Notes: generated from the letters alone by a model not told the origin. A DNA stretch of 64,000 nucleotides from Azolla caroliniana (GCA_043228905.1 JBHGNT010000007.1:7874001-7938000), one strand, 5' to 3'. Counted from the stretch's first letter, positions 44,616 to 55,281 are shown. Numbers and translations: made by a program.

Positions 44616-45083
44616 CTAACGTAGCGAAATGGTTGCCATCTTCTGAGTTGACCCTTGGGTTTGTCGACACCGGATTTCTCTTGTTCTCCAATCTATGTCT
44701 GGGTTATGTAACTCGAACCACGGTAATCCTAAAACTATGGGATGTTATGGGATACTAATAATATTAAATGATACTACACATGCTAAGTTATCTAGGACAA
44801 TATTAATGGGCTCTAACTCTTCTATGATATTTCCGGAAGCAATAGGACGTCCATCAATGACTACTACAGAGGCTGGACACTGGAGTTTTCTTAGGGATAT
44901 CTTATGAGCTTGAGCAAATTTCTTATCCATAAAGCAAGAGTTAGCTCCGGAATCTAGGAGTGCTAGGACATGTACTAGAGGGGTACTTTTAGTACTAACT
45001 ATTACTTGGGTTACGAACACATCACTAACTTGCTTAGAGGGAATGGAACCACTAATGGGCTGCACAGATCTAGGGCTGTCCAA
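44616..45083 (-). pseudogene. Gypsy protease region
   Basis: It contains VLALLDSGANSCFMDKKFAQ, the aspartic protease D-S-G motif, then SVVVIDGRPIAS. Stops lie near 44743 (just before HPIVLGLPWFELHNPDI) and at the junction to reverse transcriptase. It is in the same frame as the downstream reverse transcriptase and a different frame from gag. Confidence 0.78.
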
Positions 45084-45109
45084 CCAAACGGCTCCTATTT
45101 TGGCTGGAC

Positions 45110-46261
45110 TTAGTCGTTTAACTCTTCTTCTAACTGACTAAGGACATCAAATCTGTTTGCTAGATCTGGGCTATTAGTACTATTAGGACTATCAGATATC
45201 CCTAGTGAAATAGGCTCGGGTTTAGTACAATTAGAACTAGCGACTATTTGGTTTACCTGTCTTCTTGGCCTATGGGGGCAATTTATTGCAATATGTCTTG
45301 GTCCACTGCAGTAAAGACATAGTCGATTTGTACGGCGTCGCTGCTTTTCTTCTTCGGATAATGGCCCTCGACGACGTGTAGTGTCAATCTCCATCGGAGT
45401 CGGAGTATTCGCTGGAGGCGCATTATATGACTCCCTCGGAAAAGGTCTTGCTACCACTGAGGCATAGGTGGGTTCTGATCTTGCCCTCGGCATCTGTAGT
45501 TGTCGTTCCAAACGTCGCTCAAAGAGGCAGTTGTCACATCTCACCGCGCAACTGATTGCTTCTGTTAAGGACTTTGGCTCTTCGGGGAAGGTCAAGAGTA
45601 AATCCTTGACGTCGTTGCGTAAACCATAACGGAATTGCTCCATCAACGCTTGATCATCCCAAGGGATATCGGCGGCGAGTAGGCGAAAATCTGCAGCATA
45701 TGCGGAGGTTGGACGGTCACCTTGGCGTAATCGCCGAATTTTGTTGATTGCGGTCCTGATGCTGTCAGTATCTCTGAAACATGCTTTAAACTCACCTAGA
45801 AACTCTTCAAAATTGTTGAGTAACGAGGATTCCTTTTCTAATAGTGGAGCGAACCATGCCAACGCTGAGCCACTTAACAAAGTGCCTACTAAACCCACTC
45901 GTGATGCATCGGTGGGATACCGGGAAGGATGCATTTGAATAACTAATCGTACTTGGTTAAGGAACCCTCTAAACTGTGATCGCGTTCCATCGAACTTCGT
46001 GGGAAGGCCAATCTTGGGTTCTTTATGAATCCCTTGTGTTCCGGGCCCTTGTTGTTGCATCGCTACGATAGTTGCTTCGAGTTGTTGCACGCGTAACGCA
46101 AGTTCCCCATGTTGTTGTTGTGTTTGCTGCTTTTCTAAGGAGATTTGCTGAAGATCCCCCAGCAACCGTTGGTTTTCTTGTTCCAAAGCATGGAACTTCT
46201 CTTTCAAGCATTGAAATTCCGAGAAAACGGATTGATATTCTTCAGCGCTAACAGTGGCCAT
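45110..46261 (-). CDS. Gypsy chromovirus gag (383 aa)
   Basis: An uninterrupted frame starts MATVSAEEYQSVFSEFQCLK. A coiled coil (~15-70) is followed by the gag core (PTKFDGTRSQFRGFLNQVRL, SALAWFAPLLE, RDTDSIRTAINKIRRLRQGD). The zinc knuckle CLYCSGPRHIAINCPHRPRR (C-x2-C-x4-H-x4-C) is near residue 320. Gag forms the particle that packages element RNA. This is the only retroelement gag here, besides the truncated ones, with no stop, so the element is fairly young. Confidence 0.88.
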   Translation of the reverse strand: MATVSAEEYQSVFSEFQCLKEKFHALEQENQRLLGDLQQISLEKQQTQQQHGELALRVQQLEATIVAMQQQGPGTQGIHKEPKIGLPTKFDGTRSQFRGFLNQVRLVIQMHPSRYPTDASRVGLVGTLLSGSALAWFAPLLEKESSLLNNFEEFLGEFKACFRDTDSIRTAINKIRRLRQGDRPTSAYAADFRLLAADIPWDDQALMEQFRYGLRNDVKDLLLTFPEEPKSLTEAISCAVRCDNCLFERRLERQLQMPRARSEPTYASVVARPFPRESYNAPPANTPTPMEIDTTRRRGPLSEEEKQRRRTNRLCLYCSGPRHIAINCPHRPRRQVNQIVASSNCTKPEPISLGISDSPNSTNSPDLANRFDVLSQLEEELND

Positions 46262-46334
46262 GGGATGAAAAAAAAGAGGAATAAGAGATTAGTAGGAAAT
46301 GAGAGAGACAGAAGGTAGGGAAATCGGTTCAAAC

Positions 46335-46674
46335 TGTCAGGAACAGTACTAAGACAGAGAAGGAATTAGTACTAAAAGAAGTATTAGTACTAAGAGAGGT
46401 GAAGAACTCTCGAGAGAAGGAAAGAGTGAGTGAGAGGGAGGGAGAGAGAGATTGAGAGAGAGAGAGAGAGAGTGATGATAAGAAAAGATATATATTATGT
46501 GAAGAAAATGATCAGTAGATAGGAGGCTTAAGACTGGCGTTGAACCGATTTGGTTCGAAATAATGCCTTGTGCCTCCTTTTATAGTGTTCTAAGGAATAC
46601 TCCTGAAGTTTCTAGGACGTGCATCTGTTCGTGACGGCTTGCGAAAGCTGTCAGATGCACTCCACAATCCTACA
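46335..46674 (-). repeat. 5' LTR of the split gypsy
   Basis: On the minus strand it starts TGTAGGATTGTGG, has a TATA box ACTATAAAAGG (about 46582) and ends CTGTTCCTGACA. A GA tract lies at 46433-46474. Confidence 0.85.
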
Positions 46675-46687
46675 TTGGGACGGATTC

Positions 46688-47115
46688 ACGAATTCGGATA
46701 TGTCGGTTGATGCGAATACCAGTCGGTCTACATCTGGATATGTCATGACTTATGCAGGGGGAGTTGTTTCATGGCAGTCAAGGTTGTAGAAGACGGTTGC
46801 ATTATCAACCACGGAGGCGGAGTACATGGCAGTTGTAGAAGCCAGCAAGGAGATAATTTGGATGAAGGACTTCATCAAAGAGCTAGGAATCCAACATGAG
46901 GAATACCGGCTCTACTACGACAGTCAAAAGTGCCATCCACCTTGCAAAGAACGTGGCCTACTATTCCCGGACGAAACATATCCAGCGGAGGTACCATTGG
47001 ATCCGGGAGAGAGTAGAAGATCAAGAGTTCGTGCTGACGAAGATCCACACGGAGGAGAACGGGTCGGCCATGCTGACCAAGGTCCTGACAACCGACAAGT
47101 TGGACGCGTGCTGAA
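46688..47115 (+). pseudogene. Copia RNase H C-terminal part
   Basis: It reads VDANTSRSTSGYVMTYAGGV, VSWQSRL with a TAG, KTVALSTTEAEYMAVVEASK and then, after a frameshift near 46925, AIHLAKNVAYYSRTKHIQRR and MLTKVLTTDKL. It is followed by an LTR at 47164. It is plausibly the far end of the copia element that begins at 20597, or of a close relative. Confidence 0.8.
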
Positions 47116-47163
47116 AGCGGATCAAGCTGACAAGATATCCCATGCCGGAGTAAAGGGGAAGAT

Positions 47164-47715
47164 TGTTGGGAAATCGGTCTCTCTGGATGGGATTCGGTGA
47201 TGAATAAAGAGGACCCGATGAGAACCGGAAGAGATCCAGAAACCGGAGGAGACCCGGTGAGAACCGGAACAGAAGACATATCTGTAAATATGTTCTGAGT
47301 AAGCCTATTGAGGCTATATTTCTAAATAGCCCTGAGTTCATATAAGTATAAATATGACTTAGGGCAATCACTTTGAAAAAACAAAAAGGTTGTTGTTATT
47401 GTCATATTGTTGTACAGAGAGCGACATAGAGAGAGAGAGAGTAGCTACGAGCACTCTCTGTTGTAACCGCCATCTGGCGAAGATCGCAAGCACGAGGTCA
47501 TTGCCTCTGTGCCTCCACTTTGTATTTCTTCTCTTCATAGTGATAGTTTGGAATCTGTGGGCTCCCATGGTTTTTCCCTATTAGGGTTTTCCACGTAAAC
47601 ATCTTGTGTTCACTCGTTAGTTCCCATTTCTGTGTTCTCCATTCTCATTGAAGTGTTCAAGACTCGGTTGTGGCCGAGCGATATTCCGCGCTATTCCTAA
47701 TAGTTGCCACCATCG
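47164..47715 (+). repeat. Copia 3' LTR
   Basis: It begins TGTTGGGAAATCGG and shares the CCGGTGAGAACC motifs, TATAAATATGACTTAGGGC box, GA tract (47427-47440) and CTCGGTTGTGGCCGAGC hairpin with the LTR at 20597. It is clearly diverged in the first 100 bases. The exact end is uncertain. Confidence 0.72.
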
Positions 47716-48516
47716 TGTTGGGAGACAGGTCCCTCCGGATGGGAAGGGAGAAGAACAGTGCTGATGAACAAACTCGGCCGAGGCCGATAGGCCGAGGCCG
47801 AAACCGGATGAGGAGTACCCGGCTACAGAGAGCCGGATGGTGCAGACCCGGTGAGAACCGGATGAGGAGTACCCGGCTACGGAGAGCCGAATGGTGCAGA
47901 CCCGGTGAGAACCGGATGAGGAGTACCCGGCTACGGAGAGCCGGATGGTGCAAACCCGGTGAGAACCGGATGAGGAGTACCCGGCTACGGAGAGCAGGAT
48001 GGTGCAGACCCGGTGAGAACCGGATGAGAAGTACCTGGCTACGGAGAGCCGGATGGTGCAGACCCGGTGAGGAATGCTCACCGGATGAAGAGACATATTC
48101 ATAAATATGTTTCTGAGAGTCCATCGAGGCTATATTTGTAAATAGCCGGAAAGTCATATTAGTATAAATATGACTTAGGGCAAACTTTTAGTTGGTTGTT
48201 GTCATTCTTGTTGGTGTAATAACAGAGAGGAAGAGAGAAAGAGGTCGTTGCCTCTGTTGTAACCGCCGCCTATGGCGAGGATCGTGAGCACGAGGTCGTT
48301 GCCTCCGTGAACTCATTGTTGTACATTCTAACATAGAGATAGTTTGCAGCCTGTGGGTTGTCGTGGTTTTTCCCTTAGTTTGGGTTTTCCACGTAAACAT
48401 CCTGCGTACTCTTTTCTTCTTCGTGTCGTGCTTTATTTCCCGTTTTCTGTGTATGATTCTAAGCTCGGTTGTGGCCGAGCGTTGCGTATAGGGAGCGTGT
48501 AGTTCCCGTCAAGACA
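47716..48516 (+). repeat. Second copia LTR of the same family, with internal minisatellite
   Basis: It begins TGTTGGGAGACAGG directly after the previous LTR and contains the same ATATTAGTATAAATATGACTT-type box and CTCGGTTGTGGCCGAGC hairpin. Its U3 holds five 54-bp tandem units (47802-48071). No internal coding sequence of its own follows. It may be a solo LTR; the end is approximate. Confidence 0.68.
47802..48071. repeat. 54-bp minisatellite, five units
   Basis: Units start AACCGGATGAGGAGTACCCG at 47802, 47856, 47910, 47964 and 48018, with few differences. The period is a multiple of three, which keeps frames open on both strands by chance. Confidence 0.95.
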
Positions 48517-48539
48517 TCGTGTGCATGATACTTCCTACT

Positions 48540-48960
48540 ATCGATGCATAGGGTTCTTTCCATTAAGCTCTTTCTCCTTGTCCGTAGAAGGAGAGTCTTT
48601 GTCCGATACTCGGATCAACGTCGGAAGCAGTGTTGGTGTTGGCTTGGAATTTTCCATGTTGAAGCATCTCAGCACCTTTCGGATGTAGTCAGACTGGGAG
48701 AGTTGAAGAGTATTTGTCTTCCAATTTCACTCTATCCTCATGCTCAGTATATGTCAACCTTGTCCAAGTTCCTTCATCGCAAACTTGTCGTGAATGCTCC
48801 ACTTTAGCTTTCCGATTTCCGTTTGATTACTCTCTGCAATCAGCATGTGGTCGACATAAAGGATATGATAGATCAAAAGCCGATCGAAGTCTGAAGGGTA
48901 ATTTTTTCGGATGTGCCAACCCTTCACGAAGGCCCAACACACAACACAAGGTTGGCCTTA
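48540..48960 (-). pseudogene. Copia reverse transcriptase C-terminal fragment (minus strand)
   Basis: It reads FVKGWHIRKNYPSDFDRLLI, YHILYVDHMLIAESNQTEIG (YVDD changed to YVDH), KFAMKELGQG with a stop, then LQLSQSDYIRKVLRCFNMEN. The catalytic second Asp is lost. Confidence 0.75.
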
Positions 48961-48974
48961 CGGGTAGCTGAAAC

Positions 48975-50782
48975 CTCTAGCACCGACTCGGCTTTGGATC
49001 GTCCGACTTCGATACCCGATGCGACTAGTCCAGTCATACCTCGACAATCCGAAAGATTGTCGCAACCTCCGGAGAGATACTCTCCTTGAATCTTCTTCAC
49101 AAACGCTGGAGAACCGACGTCATACGAAGAAGCATTGACTTCAGTCGATTCAGCCACCTGGCATCTGGCCATGGAGTCGGAAATGAATTCCATTCACGCA
49201 AACAAAACTTGGGACTTGGTCGAATTAATGAAGAATCGACGCGCTCTCCCATGCAAGTGGGTCTATCGAGTTAAAGAGACTTCTGATTCGGCCACCCCAA
49301 AATTCAAGGCCAGACTAGTAGCTAAGGGTTTTCGACAAGAATATGGCGTCGATTTCAATGAAATCTTCTCACCAGTGGTGAAAATGACAACCCTTTGATT
49401 CATGCTCAGCGTAGTGGCATCCGAGAACTTGGAACCAATCCAATTAGATGTCAAAACGGTATTCCTCCACGGTGACCTAGAGGAGGAAATTTATATGGAG
49501 TAGCCGAAAGGCTTCGTGGTACCAAGCCATGAACATCTAGTCTGTCGACTCAGGAAGAGTCTATACGGCCTTAAATAGGCACCGTGACAGTGGTATAAGA
49601 AGTTTGACGACTTCATCCAGTCAGTCGGCTTCTCGAAGAGCGATGAGGACCACTGTCTCTTCACGAAAATAGCTCAAGATGGGTCACCCATTTTCCTCAT
49701 CATCTACGTGGATGACATGCTACTCTCCGGTCGGCATGCCGGAGAGCTCATTGAACTCGTTTGGCAACTGCAGTTGAAGTTTGCCATGAAGGACCTCGGT
49801 CCGGCAAGACACATTCTCAGCATGAAGATTAGTCGAAATCAAAATCGAAGACAATTGTTTATGTCCCAATCCGACTATATTACACGTGTCCTTGAACATT
49901 TCAACATGCAGTTCGGAGGGGGACATTATGAAGTCAGTACCTTATGCACCAACAGTTAGCTCGATGTACACGATGGTCACGACACGGCCTAACATTGCTC
50001 ATGCCGTTGGAGTCGTCAAGAGATTCATGCACAATCCCGGTCGATCGCACTGGAACGCAGTGAAGCATGTGTTCAGATATCTGGTGGGCACAAAAGACCT
50101 TGGCATCCTAAGACAACCCGACATCTGGTTCGGAGGGGAACATTATGAAGTTGGTATCGTATGCACCGGTAGTCGACTCCTTGATGTACACGATGGTCAC
50201 ACACGGCCTGACATTGCTCAAGCCATTAGAGTCGTCAGTAGATTCATGCACAATCCTTGTCGATCGCACTGGAACGCAGTCAAGCATGTGTTCACATATC
50301 TGGTGGGCACAAAAGACCTTGGCATCCTATTCGATCCAAATGATACTTCAGGCATAGTCGAATACACCGACTCGGACTTTGCCAGTTGTGTGGACAGTCG
50401 AAAATCAACAACCGAATATTGCTTCAAATTTGGCAATGGAGCGATCTCGTGGAAATCGAAACTCCCACAGTGCATTGCTACATCAACAACCGAGGCCAAA
50501 TGCGTAGCCACGTCAAACACGGCGAAAGAAGCCTTATGGCTCGGTCGGCTAACATGCACTTTTCGACAAGTCGAATCTAACTCGGCACCAATTATCTATA
50601 GCGACAGTCAAGGCGTTGTTGCTTTGTCGAAAAATCCAATTCATCACAACGCCTCCAAGCATATCGATGTTCGATATCACTTTGCTCGGAATTGCGTCAT
50701 TTCAAGGAAAATCGGCCTCGAGAAGATACCTACAACTGATAATGTCGCAGATGGAATGACCGAGTGTCTTTCAGCGGATTGA
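48975..50782 (+). pseudogene. Copia reverse transcriptase and RNase H (plus strand), with internal duplication
   Basis: It reads EALTSVDSATWHLAMESEMN, KWVYRVKETSDSATPKFKAR, LVAKGFRQEYGVDFNEIFSP, then stops, LDVKTVFLHGDLEEEIYME, IFLIIYVDDMLLSG (YVDD kept, 49700-49730) and, after a duplicated block, RNase H (YTDSDFASCVDSRKSTTEYC, HHNASKHIDVRYHFARN). Gag and integrase are absent. At least four stops. Confidence 0.82.
49911..50329 (+). repeat. 217-bp tandem duplication inside copia RT/RNase H
   Basis: GTTCGGAGGGG...CATTATGAAG and the next ~190 bases recur with a 217-bp period (49911 and 50128), sharing GATTCATGCACAATCC and TCGCACTGGAACGCAGT. The two units have diverged by several substitutions. 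Confidence 0.9.
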
Positions 50783-50959
50783 TTCCGATCCCTACAACAC
50801 CAGATGGGCATAAGAATCAGTCTGATTAAGTCAGACGCTCAGGACGTTTTTCGAACAATCGACTTCGACAGCGCGAAGCTTAGTCTTAGCTTTCCCAATC
50901 TTGGCCAGTTCGGCCTTTTGTTTTTCAAAGTTCACCGACTCGAACGAAATTTCGATCTG

Positions 50960-51249
50960 TGTTGAATGCGGGTCTCTAATGGACGTATTCACATTATCTC
51001 CTTTTTGTACACACTAGGTTTAGGTTATTTATGTAAATAGTGAGAAGGGTAGTTGCCCTAAGTTAGTCAGTATATAAACTGACTTTGTAACCTAGTTTTG
51101 TAGTGGTTGAAAATATAGTTCATCTTGTGCCCAATGCCTCTCTCTTGCATTCTAAGTGACTCATTGTTCTCTGTCTTTGTTGCCATCAATCTACCTTGAT
51201 TGTATCTGTTTATGATCTTCTCTTCAGAAGAGTGTTGATTTGTTCCGCA
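50960..51249 (+). repeat. Copia 3' LTR
   Basis: It follows RNase H by about 180 bases, starts TGTTGAATGCGGG, contains TATATAAACTGAC (51071) and ends near TTGTTCCGCA. The sequence after it is the methyltransferase remnant of another transposon, so this copia probably inserted there. No second LTR copy is in the window. Confidence 0.6.
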
Positions 51250-51254
51250 CTAGA

Positions 51255-52494
51255 CGATCGTGTCCCAAAAGCAAGAAACCGGGAGAAGTAAAAGACATCC
51301 ATGATTTCCCAACATCGTTTCTTGCTCACCTCGAAAGGGCCGGGAAGGAAAAGGGTTGTCGCTTAGTAAAAGCATACAATGTGGATGATGACGGGACCTT
51401 TAAAAAATTTAGCCACAAGAAAGACATCACACACGATTTATATTACAATGTATATTGTGTTGATGTGGCCGACATGAAGGAGAAATTGCCAAGAAAAGAC
51501 TACACGTTGTTGATTTCCTACATACCATATGGTTTTCGAATGGCATGATCAATGTACAATGAGGAACCTTTCATATTCAAGCAACTAGAGAAAATGGTGA
51601 AGGATTTTGCAGAAATGACAACGACATCCTTGTGGAGAATTGTCATTTTTCATAGTATGGACCAAGGCTACTCTGTTGCACAAGCGTTGAGATCTCGTTG
51701 TCATGGCATCGAGAACCTAGCATGGTATGGATACATGTCGACTACTTGAATTTATATTTTGCAAAAGGTTGAGTCATGCTTTACATTTTAATCGGGTGTC
51801 TCATGGATATATAACATTTAGAGGACCAACATTTAGATTTGTGAATGTGATTGAATATATAACTGTAGGATATTTTGATGAGATTAAAAAACAACGAATC
51901 AAGGACCATTCAAATGAGGTCAAAGGTTTGAATCTGTTGGTGTATCCAACAGTTACACGAAAATTGCGACACGTGACCACAACTGAACGTGGTTTTGTCA
52001 ACATATGCGCCTTTTAGAAATGTTCTCCAATGAAGGAGATTGGATATTGGATTTATTCTCAGGCACTAGTAAAGTGTTATGTAATGTATACTATGGTTTA
52101 CAAAATTAAAATAACCTTGTAAATTGGTTAAAGCAATTATTGTTATATTTTCATGATAGGTACTACATTAGCATGTGCTTTGAAGCTTCTTCGCAATACG
52201 GTTGCACTAGAGAAAGACGATGAACAAGTCAAATTCATTAACATGAGGATTAAATCCTTATGGGAATGTCCTGACCAAGATGAGGAAGTAGGGACCAAAC
52301 ACGTCCCTAATACCGAGCGATTTCAAACAGCCTCCCGTGAGCCGGTTCCTCCATTAGCTAATGAACCCAGGGAACTGATTGATCTCGATGATGACCTTCG
52401 AGAGGACCCTACGATTGACAGTCTGTCTAGTGTCGATACCACTAAAGCAATGGTTGAGGAAAGTCTCAAAGAGATGAAGATGATAATGATGTAG
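51255..52494 (+). pseudogene. Second copy of the transposon methyltransferase, inactivated
   Basis: It is homologous to exons 3-5 of the gene at 34099-37140: GEVKDIHDFPTSFLAHLERA, KKFSHKKDITHDLYYNVYCV, QLEKMVKDFAEMTTTSLWRI, SRCHGIENLAW, GPTFRFVNVIEYITVGYFDE and LACALKLLRNTVALEKDDEQ. Damage: motif IV is SYIPYGF (catalytic Asp changed to Tyr), a TGA follows GFRMA (51546), and a short deletion after TTERGFVN shifts the frame before WILDLFSGT. The last intron ends in a normal AG (52160), unlike copy 1. The ParB-like part is missing, cut by the copia LTR. Confidence 0.85.
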
Positions 52495-53360
52495 ACACCT
52501 TAATAGTTATGTAAAACTTTTAAAGTCGTCAAAGTAACATTGACATTTTAATCTAAGCGTTCGATGTTTAAATTTTATTTTTTTAAATATGTCTATCGAT
52601 GTTTATATTGTAGGATTAATTGTTTATATTGTTTCTCTTGTGTTGCTACTATAGACGTTATAACTTAAGCTACATGTTATCATTCACATCGTGTAACATT
52701 AAATCTCAATGTTATTGTCATTTTAATCTAAGGTTTACTTTTGATAGTTGAATATGTTCTACCAATCGGACTCACCTTACTTTTGGGTGTGACCATAATG
52801 ACTGTCCAAGTGTATCCATTATATAATAAGTGTGTATGGGTGTCCTCTTTTATTGATATGCTTCTTTCTTACTAACATTGGGTTAAGTTATTATATCCGG
52901 CAACATTCACTAAGTATTTGACGGCACCCAACATAATCAATAACTATAGTTATACCTTCCATTTCTTCTCCCTACAGCTCCTCACATTGGTTAAAGCTGG
53001 AGATCAAATGTTATCTAGACCATGTTCATTGTCCAATACTTAACTACATTTTATGTCTTGAGATCATGATTTCCCCAATATTGAGATATTATATGCATAT
53101 TTCATAATACATTTTGAAAGTTTAACTTTTGTCAAACTCATAAACAATTGTCATATTCTTAATTTTAACTAGATTTAGTATTTGGAGATCAAGAACTTTA
53201 AAAAGGTTCAAAAAAATACTTGTTTAGGATTTTGAAACTTATTAAATATATGTCAAATCTAGCAAATTCTATATGGGTTGCCAAACATGTGATACTGGTG
53301 TAAAAAGTTTCTTTATATTGCATAAATTTGCACATTTATAAAAGGAATCTAAAAGTGGAA
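52495..53360. other. Subterminal non-coding part of the second transposon copy
   Basis: AT-rich. It corresponds in position to 33110-34090 of copy 1 (about 0.9-1.0 kb between the methyltransferase stop and the end). No gene is seen. Confidence 0.6.
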
Positions 53361-53395
53361 TGTGCGATCCTTCCACTTCTGAACGCGAACATGTG
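53351..53395 (-). repeat. Terminus of the second transposon copy
   Basis: Reverse complement reads CACATGTTCGCGTTCAGAAG then TGGAAGGATCGCACATTCCA, matching the left terminus of copy 1 including the inner AAGTGGAA/TTCCACTT hairpin. The other terminus is not in the window. Confidence 0.85.
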
Positions 53396-53476
53396 ACACC
53401 ATTTTTTACAAACTAGGGCGCTTTAACAAACAATAACGACATTAAGCAAGCAGACAAAAAAATTGAATGAACAACT

Positions 53477-54288
53477 CACTTGCTTTGCAACAAGCTCAGG
53501 ATAATCATCTTGCAAAAGGGTAAGGGCATCTCTAATGATGTTCCTTCTTTTGATGAACCCAAGATGGTCATTGAGATTTGTAATTTGTACCACGACATTT
53601 ACACCGGAAGGTTTGAAATCGAGTTTCCTAATACCATTCTCAAGAACTTGGATTCACCACCGGAGAAATCTCTTGAATTCTTCTTCGTCTTCTATTACCT
53701 TCTAATAGAGCTCCTTGTCTCGGGAAACACCAAAGTGGTTAGCAAATAGGGTGACCTTCATTATCCACACCATGCATATATGCCACATGATCGAATTCGG
53801 TGCAAATCTCTTCTTCGATAAGCTTGTCGGCATGGAATTGTTTCCTCCATGCGAGCATGTCTTCAAGCATTGTCATCGCGGCATCAACCTTGACGTCTCG
53901 AGCATGGAGGAAACAATTCCATGCCTTGTTCTTCTTCTTCGTCTTCTATTACCTTCTAATAGAGCTCCTTGTCTCGGGAAACACCAAAGTGGTTAGCAAA
54001 TAGGGTGACCTTCATTATCCACACCATGCATATATGCCACATGATCGAATTCGGTGCAAATATCTTCTTCGATAAGCTTGTCGGCATGGAATTGTTTCCT
54101 CCATGCGAGCATGTCTTCAAGCATTGTCATCGCGGCATCAACCTTGACGTCTCGAGCATGCAAGAACTTTAAGAGGATAATGTTGGTCCTTTTGTCACCC
54201 TTGGAATGGAGTAGAGGAACTCCCCAGAGAGTGAGATCCTCTAGTGCCGATAAATCATCATTATCATCATGTTTTTCAATAGGATCCC
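53477..54288 (-). pseudogene. Patellin (SEC14/CRAL-TRIO) exon remnant with internal duplication
   Basis: The minus strand reads DLTLWGVPLLHSKGDKRTNI, ILLKFLHARDVKVDAAMTML, EDMLAWRKQFHADKLIEEDI, FDHVAYMHGVDNEGHPIC, then GVSRDKELY and RFLRWWIQVLENGIRKLDFK, NNLNDHLGF-like (ITNLNDHLGFIKRRNIIRDA), ending at a donor GTGAGT near 53475. This is the CRAL-TRIO N-terminal region of plant patellins, which bind phosphoinositides in membrane traffic and cytokinesis. A 254-bp tandem duplication (about 53671-54180) and stops show it is broken. No further patellin exon is recognisable nearby. Confidence 0.8.
53671..54180. repeat. 254-bp tandem duplication in the patellin remnant
   Basis: Sequence from TTCGTCTTCTATTACC through CTCGAGCATG recurs 254 bases later almost unchanged, suggesting a recent event. 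Confidence 0.92.
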
Positions 54289-54399
54289 CTATGAAGGAAT
54301 TTTTTTTTAAATGAATTAAGGGACTATAGATCACTTCCCCACAAGAATCAATTATCCTTGAATCGTAACTAGTGATTAACAATAAGGATACCAATTGTT

Positions 54400-55280
54400 A
54401 CCATACCAATGTCCCATGGTTCTCCATGCCAACATCATATAACCATGAAGACACTATGTATTATATCTATTTCCGACACCCAAGCTTTTAGTGTTATGTC
54501 CGACAAGATCAACCATAAGTAGGTTGCTATAAATTTTGAAGAATGCTAGGGCTTTATGATATAAATATGTGTTTGAGGGGGGATATTGAATAAAACATAC
54601 AAGCACACATTGGGATTAAAAATATAGACCTATTATCGCCAAGACTTTAATCATACCACTAAGATATACTAGATGATTATAACAAATAAATTAGTACATA
54701 TCTCTGTACTAGAGAACTTTACAATTGTTATGCCATGTGTCATGCATGCACTAAACAAACAATAGTATATAAATACCTCACATTGAAGAGGTGAAAATCA
54801 TCAAGTGAGATATAGTATAATGATATTGTAGCTAAACATTAATATGAAGCACATTGTATCTATTTGATGTCAAAATCCAATGGTAATCCCCATTGGGAAT
54901 ACCATTCAAAAAACAAACGACAAACTATTTGTCACCCGTAAGTCTCGATTTTTGGATTTGGAACCAAACATGATGCACATAATCCTCAAGAAAGATAAAT
55001 GGCTTGCTCAACAAGTGAGCAAGTGTTGTGCTTTTTTAGGCGAGAGAGAGAGAGAGAGATAAATGGCTTGCTCAACAAGTGAGCAAATGTTCTGCTTTTT
55101 TAGGCTCAGAAGGCGGATACAATAATTGTTCTTGAAAACATCAATGAAACCTTCCTAGTTGTGGAGGAAGTTCTTTGCAATCCTCAAGCCTCGCCACCTA
55201 ACTCACAATTGACATTGTCGTGACATGGGTTAGACTAGGAATTATGTTAAACAAGGAACAAAAGTAACAATAGTATCCCA
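54400..55280. other. Intergenic AT-rich stretch with a 64-bp duplication
   Basis: No gene is seen. GATAAATGGCTTGCTCAACA starts at 54994 and again at 55058, separated by a GAGA run. Confidence 0.6.
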
Positions 55281-55281
55281 A

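Larger units (their letters stand above)
32101..46674 (-). mobile_element. Ty3/gypsy chromovirus split by a DNA transposon
   Basis: The LTR pair is at 32101-32332 and 46335-46674. Between them on the minus strand lie gag (46261-45110), protease, reverse transcriptase, RNase H, integrase (to 42255), and after the inserted transposon the integrase end plus chromodomain (33048-32340). Joining 42255 to 33048 across one copy of CGAA restores the reading DDWADILHF to AEFAYNNSIHAST without loss. The left (3') LTR lacks about 106 bases of U3 found in the right one, including ACTATAAAAGG. No target duplication is visible; the left flank is gypsy gag and the right flank copia RNase H. Confidence 0.9.

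Noticed and set aside
47617-48157. Long open frames on both strands over the 54-bp minisatellite
   Set aside because: The repeat period is a multiple of three, which opens frames by chance; the residues simply mirror the repeat.
53480-54172. Plus-strand duplicated frames (SGNTKVVSK type)
   Set aside because: They are antisense to the patellin exon, and the duplication explains their pairing.
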